Assembly: GCA_900767695.1 (NCBI GenBank) | Contig: CAAGAC010000055.1 | Location: 1 to 26,648, forward strand | DNA: 26,648 nucleotides | Direction of reading: 5' to 3' | From: an uncultured Succinivibrio sp. | GTDB taxonomy: Bacteria; Pseudomonadota; Gammaproteobacteria; Enterobacterales; Succinivibrionaceae | Part shown: in pieces, positions 8,301 through 17,695 of the stretch | Layout of the letters: the number at the start of each line of letters is the position of its first letter | Numbering within the stretch: position 1 is the first letter of the stretch | The notes under the pieces: generated by a model | Told to the model about the DNA's origin: nothing | Databases searched by the model: none | The model's input: the letters and a program-made list of their open reading frames with translations, nothing else | Made by a program: the position numbers and the translations under genes

Positions 8301-9238
8301 AAGCGGCCGCGCGCGGCCTCGTCCTCGGCGCCGCGGTAGGAAAGCTTGAAGTCGAGTCCGAAGAAGCGCGAGAAGTCCATGCTGCCTGAAACGCCCGCAT
8401 GCCCCCACTCGTGGCTGATGCCGATGCGCCTGACCTTGAGGAGGTGGCCCTTCCAGCCCGCGTCGACGTAGGCGTCGAAGGCTCCGGTGTCGAAGCCGTC
8501 CATATGGTAGCGGCCATGCCTTATCAGGAGGTTGCGGATCTCGGCGTCAAGCGGCAGATCGATGGTCTCGAAGGGCTCGATGCCCTCCCCGCCGAAGCTT
8601 TTCACCTTGGGCAGGGGATCGGACTTGCCGTCGCCCTGGTACTTGAGGTGGACGTCCACGCCTGAAAGCGTGCCGCCGAGCACTCCCGCGTAGTCGCCGC
8701 CGCAGGAGGCCGTGAGATCGGTCTCCTTGGAGAGCACGTCGACAATCTCGGAGCGGTAGGCGAAGTTCGGGGCGATGATGCGGCGCACCACGGCCTTTAC
8801 GGGGATGTCGACACGGAAGGACTCCTGGGAGGCATCCTGCACCGCAGCCTGGGCCTCCTGCGCTGCGGCGTCCTCGCCTGCATCCGGCGTTGGCTCCAGC
8901 AGCACCTCGAGCGAGGGCGCGATGATGCGCTCGACCTCCAGGGTGCCGGTGAGCAGGTAGCGCCTTAGTGAATAGCGGATCGAGAAGCTGTCGGCCTTCA
9001 CCCGCACCGTGCCGGGGACCTCGACGCAGATGGGGCCGTCGGAGTCGAAACCGTGCGCGAGGCTCCCGGACTTCACCTTCAGATCGATTGAGGCCGTGCC
9101 GTCAAGGGCCCTGGACGCGATCCTCACCGCAAGGTTCGCCCCGTCGGAGGTGTACAGCAGGTACCAAAGCAGCATCGCGGCAAGACCGAGGGCGGCAAGC
9201 GCGATTGCAAAGGCTGCGGCAGTGATCAGGCGGCGCAT
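5309..9238 (-). CDS. tamB: Translocation and assembly module protein TamB (AsmA-like, DUF490)
   Basis: A 1309-aa protein with one N-terminal membrane anchor (about residues 4-28). A very long beta-rich, repetitive periplasmic body with low-complexity Gly/Ser/Ala/Leu composition follows, as in bridge-like AsmA/TamB proteins. The C-terminal ~400 residues carry the conserved TamB (DUF490) domain, including ILSYLLYGHGLEK and a terminal beta-signal-like segment ending FDFN. Known family members span the periplasm, bind TamA, and act in outer membrane protein assembly and/or phospholipid transport. The start ATG 9238 lies 1 bp after the tamA stop with GGAG seven bases upstream, so the two are translationally coupled. 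Length is close to E. coli TamB (about 1260 aa). A long Ala/Glu-rich insert near residues 110-145 (EDAAAQEAQAA) looks lineage specific. Confidence 0.92.
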   Translation of the reverse strand: MRRLITAAAFAIALAALGLAAMLLWYLLYTSDGANLAVRIASRALDGTASIDLKVKSGSLAHGFDSDGPICVEVPGTVRVKADSFSIRYSLRRYLLTGTLEVERIIAPSLEVLLEPTPDAGEDAAAQEAQAAVQDASQESFRVDIPVKAVVRRIIAPNFAYRSEIVDVLSKETDLTASCGGDYAGVLGGTLSGVDVHLKYQGDGKSDPLPKVKSFGGEGIEPFETIDLPLDAEIRNLLIRHGRYHMDGFDTGAFDAYVDAGWKGHLLKVRRIGISHEWGHAGVSGSMDFSRFFGLDFKLSYRGAEDEAARGRFMGSLAGISGTAEIKGDLTDLRASADNELPLPSKAYARINALSGLFPFEAEASSPLAVWPLWMPPALAGRAEAAKPDLLDSPDPEDAAAEVVRIPASAKGFVARDGRASLKGFLAGTLDADASGTISGYGLEGVRAELSGALVDFSPELQSLRAEGSYMGSPFKASLEGKASLDQDAVFSGKAEVSSEDPHSAAPFLTGRTWASADAVVRLEDDGAEVELLNLKGGFSSGRLSPSFSAKSLWVGKDGVGASDLSFRDAAGTLMLTGLAGEHSDLSGKFDITDLSRLVPGASGGLSGSLALAGDIANPEGRIAATSKELKLGTHVFSGITLSATADAGRGMGALTLLSETARFAPGLSPSRKCALDVNGTLSRHSAVLSCAGRNGGFLSLSGSFDPRKLEWQGSISDFILESEFADTITLGSAVPLGFNLKTLEGRVGAASLRGSGSLELSEARISPRILRFSADIRALSLAAFKKLLPKGWDLSGTADGRISASGSPAAPRLDARIDVAGARIAAPEAAFAFDRFKLGATGAKGSITFDLDAAIKRKGGDILSSITVTDPRGAKRLSGTLRVDALALSRLRHLGGGFNELDGTAHADLRLGGTLASPLLYGSAGASGSAEPRYDIGRIDSFRFDLAANGQGGTLQGSVGMNQGRLSLSGPLDWSDGARGSISITSRALPVLLMGYGECQADIDATATLGDSPGIRGRISIPVADIRVNSIGESGTAPSPDEVIVRSGGAEEMIKARRDAAAKARAQAEGATMDLTVTLGSKVSVRAMGLKATAQGEVRLLKNGSDPEPRAKGQVSLVNGRADIYGHRFLVSYADSLFDGKITNPKIRAEVVADPSSMEDDVVAGVRVKGTASDPSVTLFSRPAMSQNEILSYLLYGHGLEKTPENPESSSSQLLLALGLGTTSGLMNSISDAFGMRSLQFGSSGSGESTQVGVQGYLTNRIMISYGYGVFSSVGEFRLRYELMRKLYAEFVSSVDQAVDLIYSFDFN

Positions 9239-9239
9239 G

Positions 9240-11018
9240 TCAGAACTCCGGGCCGAAGGCGAAATGCAGCTTGACGCTGGTGTCGTCGTCGCTGATCCCG
9301 GCCGCGAGATCCACCCTCACCGTGCCGAAGCGCGAGGGGTAGCGGTAGCCGATGCCGGGGCCGTAGAGCATGTCGCCGCCGCCCAGGTGGTTGTAGGCCT
9401 TGCCCGCGTCCAGGAAGACCGCGCCGCGCTGGCCCGAGGAGCCCAGCGGGAACTGGAACTCGGCCGAGCCCACCGTGAGGTAGCGGCCGCCGGTGAGCAT
9501 TCCCTCCTCGCGCGGGGACTGCGAGAGGTACGAGAAGCCGCGCACCGAGTTGTCGCCGCCTGCGAAGAAGCGCAGCGATGGCGGGACCTTCATCGCGTCC
9601 GAACCGGTGTTCCAGCCCTGGGTGAAGCGCAGCACCACCCTCGTGCGCGGGGTGGGGCTCATGATCCCGCGTAGCCTCACTACCGCCCGGAAGAAGTCGT
9701 AGTCGGAGAAGAGCCTGGAGCCTCCGGAGAGATCGGCCGAGATGTCGTAGGCGCGCTCGGGATCGGTGCCTCCGCTGCTCTCGCGGCGCGAGAGCAGGAC
9801 GCCGGGCATGAAGTCGACCGCCGTGCCCTTCTCCGGCCCCTGGGTGTAGTCCTCGTACTCGGACCTTATCGACCAGTCGCGCCTCCACTTGCCGGTGTGG
9901 TTTGCCACGTAGTGGAAGGAGGCGTGCGAGAGGTCGGACCTGGTGTCGTTGAAGTCGGTGTGCAGCTGCGCCAGGCGCAGGTAGTAGTAGTCGAGGTTGG
10001 GATCCTTTCTTGGGATCTTGTAGATGGCCTCGGCGTTCTGCTTTACAGACGAGATCCTCGCGTAGGTCGAGAGAGAGTGGCCGGCGCTGTTCAGAAGCGG
10101 CTTGTCCCACTCGGCGAGCAGGCGCACGCGCTCGTCGGTCGAGTAGCCGATGCCCAGGCGCATCACGTTCTTCGGGCGGCGCTCGAGCTTGAGCTCCATC
10201 GGCAGGCGGTAGCCCTGCTTGAGATCGGGCCTGGGCTGGAAGTCCACCGAGCGGTAGTAGCCGGTCTGGGACATCGCGGCCTGGAACTGCTGGATCCTGC
10301 GCGAGGAGAACGGGGTGCCCTCGCTGAGGGTGTAGAGCCTTGCGGCGGGCTTTAAAAGCTCGCGCGTCGCGTCGTCGGCGACGAGCGCGCCGAAGCTGTA
10401 GCGCCTGCCGGTGTCGAGCACCAGCTCGATGTCGGCGCAGTTCTGCTCCTCGTAGACCACGATGCGCGAGTAGATGAGCTTGGAGTCGAAGAAGCCAAGC
10501 TGCATGGCGTTCTGCTGCAGCGCCTTCTTGAGCTCCTCGTACCTGCCGTGGTAGATGGGGGCGTATGACTTGAGTCCGCTCTGCTCGATGATGCGCTCGA
10601 AGGACTTGTAGCTCGCGCCCTCGCCCAGGATCTCGATGTCGGCCTCGCGGATGAAGAGCCTCTTTCCAGGATCGATTGACACCCCCACGGTGCGCGAGAG
10701 CGAGTCCTTCTTAGGAAAGTCGAGCTTCACCCTTGGGTGGTAGTAGCCGTAGGCGCGCAGCGCCTGCAGCGTCTTGTCCTGGATCTCGCGGCGGAAGACG
10801 AAGGCGCGGTTCTTGGCAATGGGCGGCATCGCGCCGAGCGTGAGCTCGACGTTCTCGCGCAGATCCCCGTCGACGCCGCTTACTGAGAAGGCGATGCGGT
10901 CGGGGGCCTGGCGCGGCGCCCTGGGCGACGAGCAGGCGGCGAGGGCGAGCGCGGACAGGGCCGCTGCAAGAGCGAGCAGCGCGCCGCGCGAAACCGATGG
11001 CCTTGACCGCAAACGCAT
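9240..11018 (-). CDS. tamA: Translocation and assembly module protein TamA (Omp85 family) with a lipoprotein-like signal
   Basis: A 592-aa outer membrane protein. The N-terminal signal has a basic start, an Ala/Leu hydrophobic core, and then L26-A27-A28-C29-S30, a good lipobox. Three POTRA-like repeats follow (about residues 35-260), then a C-terminal Omp85 beta-barrel (about 270-592) with the VRGF lid-loop motif at 492-495 and a terminal Phe (FAFGPEF) as expected for BAM recognition. Together with TamB just downstream it forms the TAM complex. GTG at 11021 directly precedes ATG 11018; I use the ATG. Only a weak Shine-Dalgarno (AATAGG) is seen. Length matches E. coli TamA (577 aa). The lipobox is unusual, since canonical TamA is cleaved by signal peptidase I. 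Confidence 0.9.
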   Translation of the reverse strand: MRLRSRPSVSRGALLALAAALSALALAACSSPRAPRQAPDRIAFSVSGVDGDLRENVELTLGAMPPIAKNRAFVFRREIQDKTLQALRAYGYYHPRVKLDFPKKDSLSRTVGVSIDPGKRLFIREADIEILGEGASYKSFERIIEQSGLKSYAPIYHGRYEELKKALQQNAMQLGFFDSKLIYSRIVVYEEQNCADIELVLDTGRRYSFGALVADDATRELLKPAARLYTLSEGTPFSSRRIQQFQAAMSQTGYYRSVDFQPRPDLKQGYRLPMELKLERRPKNVMRLGIGYSTDERVRLLAEWDKPLLNSAGHSLSTYARISSVKQNAEAIYKIPRKDPNLDYYYLRLAQLHTDFNDTRSDLSHASFHYVANHTGKWRRDWSIRSEYEDYTQGPEKGTAVDFMPGVLLSRRESSGGTDPERAYDISADLSGGSRLFSDYDFFRAVVRLRGIMSPTPRTRVVLRFTQGWNTGSDAMKVPPSLRFFAGGDNSVRGFSYLSQSPREEGMLTGGRYLTVGSAEFQFPLGSSGQRGAVFLDAGKAYNHLGGGDMLYGPGIGYRYPSRFGTVRVDLAAGISDDDTSVKLHFAFGPEF

Positions 11019-11221
11019 CACCTATTAATAGTTCCAGTTGAAGTCCGCGCCATCCCCGATGGCGGGGCGGCTTGGGCAATATTCTGCCGCTTAAACCGGC
11101 GCGGCGCCATAGGGATCATACGTCACCCATGGCCCGCTCCGCACCGGCGCGAGCCATGGCGCCTCCGGGCGCGCAACCCATTTTGCTCCAATGTCCTCAG
11201 GCGGGGATGGCGGCATCGTTG

Positions 11222-11230
11222 TGCTAGAAT
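11222..11230 (+). promoter_or_regulatory. Probable extended -10 promoter for carAB
   Basis: TG at 11222-11223, then C, then TAGAAT at 11225-11230 (5 of 6 to the sigma70 -10) form an extended -10 element. No good -35 is visible 17 bp upstream, as is common for extended -10 promoters. The predicted start near 11237 gives a leader of about 70 nt before carA. The rest of the 11019-11305 tamA/carA divergent gap holds a 7-bp hairpin at 11048-11064 (CGCCATC/GATGGCG) and a distant 8-bp inverted repeat (GGCGCCAT/ATGGCGCC, the second copy at about 11157-11164). I saw no convincing ARG box and no clear tamA promoter. Confidence 0.45.
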
Positions 11231-11305
11231 GTTGCGGACATGAGACCATGACTCCTTGCGAGCGCTGTCCTGTCACACTTTCAATATCGCAACTTGGGGG
11301 CAATT

Positions 11306-12442
11306 GTGGTCGCATCCGCAATCCTGGCTCTCGCCGACGGCACGGTATTCCATGGCAAGGCCTTCGGGGCCGAGGCCACGACCGTCGGGGAAGTCGTATT
11401 CAACACGTCCATGACCGGCTACCAGGAGATCCTCACCGATCCTTCCTACGCAAGCCAGATAGTCACTCTCACCTATCCTCACATCGGCAACTACGGCACC
11501 AACGGCGAAGACGTCGAGTCATCGCAGATCTTCGCGATGGGCCTGGTGATCCGCGACCTCTCGATCACGCAGTCCAACTTCCGCAGCACCGAGAGCCTGA
11601 GCGACTTCCTTTCAAGGCACGAGAAGCCCGGGATCTCCGGCATCGACACCCGCATGCTCACAAGGCTCCTGCGCGACAAGGGCGCGCAGAACGCCTGCCT
11701 ATCCACCGATCCACGCATGACCGACGAGGAGGCGCTTGCAAGGGCGCGCGCCTTCCCCGGGATCAAGGGCATGGATCTTGCCAAGGTGGTCTCCTGCAAG
11801 GAGCGCTACGAGTGGTGCGAGGGCTCCTGGAAGCTGGGCGAGGGCTACACGAGGCCCGACACCTCCAGGTTCAAGGTCGTCGCCTACGACTTCGGCATCA
11901 AGCGCAACATCCTCAGGCTGCTATGCGACCGCGGCTGCCGCGTGACCGTGGTGCCGGCGCAGACCCCTGCCTCCGAGGCGCTCGCGATGGATCCCGACGG
12001 GATCTTCCTGTCAAACGGCCCGGGCGATCCGGAGCCGTGCGACTACGCGCAGGAGGCCATACGCCAGTTCATCGAGGCAAGGGTGCCGGTGTTCGGCATC
12101 TGCCTTGGCCACCAGCTGCTCTCGCTTGCCTCAGGCGCAAAGACCATCAAGATGAAGTGCGGCCATCACGGCGCCAACCACCCGGTCAAGGAGCTTGCCA
12201 CCGGGCGCGTCCTCATCACTTCCCAGAACCACGGCTTCGCCGTGGACAAGGATTCGCTGCCGGAGTGCCTCAAGGCCACCCACGTCTCGCTCTTCGACGG
12301 GACGCTGCAGGGCGTCGAGCGCACCGACGCGCCGGCATTCAGCTTCCAGGGCCACCCCGAGGCGAGCCCGGGGCCGCATGATCCGCAGCCGCTGTTCGAC
12401 CATTTCGCCGAACTCATGACCAAGTACCGCGAGAAAGCATAG
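11306..12442 (+). CDS. carA: Carbamoyl phosphate synthase small (glutaminase) subunit
   Basis: The 378-aa small subunit hydrolyses glutamine and channels ammonia to CarB. The N-terminal CPSase domain begins ASAILALADGTVFHG and contains NTSMTGYQEILTDPSY. The C-terminal class I GATase domain has its nucleophile Cys266 in GICLGHQL and the His/Glu pair in QGHPEASPGPHD. I place the start at GTG 11306. It has GGGGG five bases upstream and aligns with the E. coli N-terminus (MIKSALLVLEDG). A TTG at 11294 in the same frame would add four residues but has no ribosome binding site. The gene is followed by carB after 9 bp, as one operon. Cytoplasmic. Confidence 0.95.
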   Translation: MVASAILALADGTVFHGKAFGAEATTVGEVVFNTSMTGYQEILTDPSYASQIVTLTYPHIGNYGTNGEDVESSQIFAMGLVIRDLSITQSNFRSTESLSDFLSRHEKPGISGIDTRMLTRLLRDKGAQNACLSTDPRMTDEEALARARAFPGIKGMDLAKVVSCKERYEWCEGSWKLGEGYTRPDTSRFKVVAYDFGIKRNILRLLCDRGCRVTVVPAQTPASEALAMDPDGIFLSNGPGDPEPCDYAQEAIRQFIEARVPVFGICLGHQLLSLASGAKTIKMKCGHHGANHPVKELATGRVLITSQNHGFAVDKDSLPECLKATHVSLFDGTLQGVERTDAPAFSFQGHPEASPGPHDPQPLFDHFAELMTKYREKA

Positions 12443-12451
12443 GAGGGGGCG

Positions 12452-15676
<3,225 letters not shown>

Positions 15677-15693
15677 GGCTAGACTCTTGATGG

Positions 15694-15723
15694 AAGGGGC
15701 CGCAGTCGCGGCCCCTTCTTTTT
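15694..15723 (+). terminator. Rho-independent terminator after carB
   Basis: A perfect 10-bp stem AAGGGGCCGC / GCGGCCCCTT with AGTC loop (15704-15707) is followed by CTTCTTTTT. It lies 17 bp after the carB stop. Confidence 0.92.
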
Positions 15724-15842
15724 CCTGCCTGCGCCGCCCCCGCCCTGCCCCGCCTTGGGACCATCCTCAGGCCATCCGCAGGGGATCCGGAGCGGATTCT
15801 GGGTCCTCGGCAGCTTTTCTGCCCAAAAAGAGGCAGGGATCA

Positions 15843-15859
15843 TGCTCTTTTCTGGTGCA
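15843..15859 (+). promoter_or_regulatory. Candidate NtrC binding site upstream of glnA (site 1)
   Basis: TGCTCTTTTCTGGTGCA matches 11 of the 14 defined positions of the enterobacterial NtrC palindrome TGCACCA-N3-TGGTGCA, with a perfect right half. It is centred about 145 bp upstream of the start predicted from the sigma54-like element, similar to the enhancer distances at E. coli glnA. Confidence 0.45.
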
Positions 15860-15969
15860 TTGCTTCAAAATGTCCAGCAAGAGGGATCGCGATAAAAGCC
15901 TTTTAAAATCAAGGCTTGCAGGAAAAACGTGATCGCCCTTGCAGATCCGCCGGCAGCCAGCCATGGGGA

Positions 15970-15985
15970 AGGCTAGAAACTTGCC
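15970..15985 (+). promoter_or_regulatory. Candidate sigma54 (-24/-12) promoter for glnA
   Basis: GG at 15971-15972 and GC at 15983-15984 are separated by exactly 10 bases (AGGCTAGAAACTTGCC). It keeps GGC of the -24 and TTGC of the -12 box, but the ACG part of the -24 box is mostly lost. Predicted transcription start is near 15996, giving a leader of about 150 nt. Confidence 0.4.
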
Positions 15986-16011
15986 ATTGAGGATCATCGA
16001 CTTAACCAAAA

Positions 16012-16028
16012 AGATTCATTATGGTGCA
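16012..16028 (+). promoter_or_regulatory. Candidate NtrC binding site upstream of glnA (site 2)
   Basis: The site AGATTCATTATGGTGCA matches 10 of 14 defined positions of the NtrC palindrome, again with a perfect TGGTGCA half. It lies downstream of the sigma54-like element but upstream of the sigma70-like promoter, so it could be a control site for the latter. Confidence 0.35.
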
Positions 16029-16073
16029 AACTGCCCACCTGCGGATCTTTTTGGAGCCGATCGGCTTTCCTCT

Positions 16074-16102
16074 TTGACTTGCCTGCCCGGCGAAAGCAAA
16101 AT
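16074..16102 (+). promoter_or_regulatory. Candidate sigma70 promoter for glnA
   Basis: TTGACT (-35, 5 of 6, 16074-16079) and CAAAAT (-10, 4 of 6, 16097-16102) are separated by 17 bp. The predicted start is near 16109, 40 bp before the glnA ATG. Confidence 0.45.
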
Positions 16103-16148
16103 CCAGCTATCAAATGTTTTTGGTTCACTAGCAATTGGAGCGTTCCAG

Positions 16149-17558
16149 ATGGAATTTAGCGATGTCAGCAAGCTGATGAGTGACAACAAGGTTACGTTCG
16201 CGGATCTCAGGTTCACGGACACCCGCGGCAAGGAGCAGCACATCTCCATTCCGGCCTCTCTGGTCACCGAGAAGTTCTTCAAGCAGGGCAAGATGTTCGA
16301 CGGCTCTTCAATCGCCGGCTGGCGCGGCATCGACAAGTCGGACATGATCCTCATGCCGGACATCTCGACCGTCGCGATCGACCCCTTCTATGCTGAGCCG
16401 ACCCTGATCATCCGCTGCGACATCCTCGAGCCGCAGACCATGACCGGCTACGACCGCGATCCCCGCTCCATCGCCAAGCGCGCCGAGGCCTACCTCAAGT
16501 CCACCGGCATCGGCGATGAGGCCAACTTCGGCCCGGAGCCCGAGTTCTTCCTGTTCGACTCCGTCCGCTTCAAGACCGAGATGAAGGGCTCGATGGTCGA
16601 GATCGACGACATCGAGGCCGCCTGGAACAGCGACACCGACTACGAGGGCGGCAACAAGGGCTACCGTCCTGCCGTCAAGGGCGGCTACTTCCCGGTTCCG
16701 CCGGTTGACTCCTCGCAGAACATCCGCTCGGCGATGTGCAAGCTGATGGCCAAGATGGGCATGACCCTCGAGGCCCACCACCACGAGGTCGCCACCGCCG
16801 GGCAGAACGAGATCGCTACCGAGTTCCGCTCCCTGACCAAGAAGGCCGACGAGGTCATGATGTACAAGTACATCGTCCAGAACGTCGCCTACCAGTACGG
16901 CAAGACCGCGACCTTCATGCCCAAGCCCATTTACGGAGACAACGGCTCCGGCATGCACTGCCACCAGTCCATCTCCAAGGGCGGCGCCAACACCTTCGCA
17001 GGCTCCCTCTACGGCGGCCTGTCCCAGGAGGCCCTGTGGTACATCGGCGGCATCATCAAGCACGCCCAGTCCATCAACGCCTTCACCAACCCGTCGACCA
17101 ACTCCTACAAGAGGCTGGTCCCGCACTTCGAGGCCCCGCTGATGCTGGCCTACTCCGCCGCCAACCGCTCCGCCTCGATCCGCATCCCGTACTCGGTCAA
17201 CCCTAAGGCCGCCCACATCGAGGTCCGCTTCCCGGACTGCACCGCCAACCCGTACCTCGCCTTCTCCGCAATGCTGATGGCAGGCCTCGACGGCATCAAG
17301 AACAAGATCAACCCGGGCGATCCTATGGACAAGAACCTGTATGATCTGCCGCCTGAGGAGGCCGCGAACATCCCGCAGGTGTGCACCTCCCTCGAGCAGG
17401 CCTTGAAGGCCCTCCAGGCCGACCACGACTACCTCCTCGAGGGCGGCGTGTTCAGCGAGGACTTCATAAAGTCATACATCGACCTCAAGGTCGAGGAGGA
17501 CACCAAGGTCCGCTCCACCCCGGCCCCTGCCGAGTTCGAGCTGTACTACAGCCTCTGA
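16149..17558 (+). CDS. glnA: Glutamine synthetase type I
   Basis: A 469-aa enzyme, the same length as E. coli GlnA, condensing ammonia and glutamate to glutamine with ATP; it forms a cytoplasmic dodecamer. Signatures are KMFDGSSIAGWRGI in the beta-grasp region, GPEPEFFLFD, VKGGYFPVPPVDS, HHHEVATAGQNE (metal and substrate ligands), and NRSASIRIP. The adenylylation-loop Tyr398 in NLYDLPPEE implies GlnE control. I chose ATG 16149, with GGAG eight bases upstream, because the protein then starts MEFSDVSKLM and aligns with the family; the frame stays open further upstream without homology. A terminator follows, then gltBD. Regulatory candidates lie in the 425-bp upstream region. Nothing unusual is seen in the active site. 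Confidence 0.97.
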   Translation: MEFSDVSKLMSDNKVTFADLRFTDTRGKEQHISIPASLVTEKFFKQGKMFDGSSIAGWRGIDKSDMILMPDISTVAIDPFYAEPTLIIRCDILEPQTMTGYDRDPRSIAKRAEAYLKSTGIGDEANFGPEPEFFLFDSVRFKTEMKGSMVEIDDIEAAWNSDTDYEGGNKGYRPAVKGGYFPVPPVDSSQNIRSAMCKLMAKMGMTLEAHHHEVATAGQNEIATEFRSLTKKADEVMMYKYIVQNVAYQYGKTATFMPKPIYGDNGSGMHCHQSISKGGANTFAGSLYGGLSQEALWYIGGIIKHAQSINAFTNPSTNSYKRLVPHFEAPLMLAYSAANRSASIRIPYSVNPKAAHIEVRFPDCTANPYLAFSAMLMAGLDGIKNKINPGDPMDKNLYDLPPEEAANIPQVCTSLEQALKALQADHDYLLEGGVFSEDFIKSYIDLKVEEDTKVRSTPAPAEFELYYSL

Positions 17559-17600
17559 CGCAAAGCGTTCATTGACTGCAAATACAACAAGTTAAGAGCC

Positions 17601-17623
17601 AAAGGTCCCCGAAGGGGACCTTT
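17601..17623 (+). terminator. Terminator after glnA
   Basis: A perfect 10-bp stem AAAGGTCCCC / GGGGACCTTT with a GAA loop (17611-17613). The T-tract is short (TTTGTGT), so partial read-through into gltBD is possible. Confidence 0.75.
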
Positions 17624-17633
17624 GTGTCCCTAA

Positions 17634-17667
17634 GGGGGAGGCCAAGATCCCCCAGCGCCTCAGGCGC
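17634..17667 (+). other. Two small hairpins in the gltB leader
   Basis: GGGGGA (17634-17639) pairs with TCCCCC (17648-17653), and GCGCCT (17655-17660) pairs with AGGCGC (17662-17667). They lie between the glnA terminator and the gltB start. No function is assigned. They may be part of an extended terminator or leader structure. Confidence 0.35.
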
Positions 17668-17695
17668 ACCATATCAACAGGTAAGCACAAGACAT

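Larger units (their letters stand above)
15724..16148. other. Long glnA upstream region without a gene
   Basis: There is no credible protein-coding gene in these 425 bases. Short open frames lack ribosome binding sites and known domains, and the in-frame extension of glnA upstream of 16149 has no family counterpart. The region turns AT-rich after about 15840. It holds the NtrC-like, sigma54-like and sigma70-like elements listed separately, plus a 7-bp hairpin AAGCCTT/AAGGCTT at 15896-15917 with an 8-nt AT-rich loop of unknown role. Confidence 0.6.

Noticed and set aside
11097..11164. Long-range inverted repeat GGCGCCAT...ATGGCGCC in the tamA-carA gap as a mobile-element end
   Set aside because: It is only 8 bp in very GC-rich DNA, with no transposase or target duplication.
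15939..16148. 70-residue N-terminal extension of GlnA
   Set aside because: The extension has no glutamine synthetase homology. ATG 16149 gives exactly 469 aa with a Shine-Dalgarno sequence.
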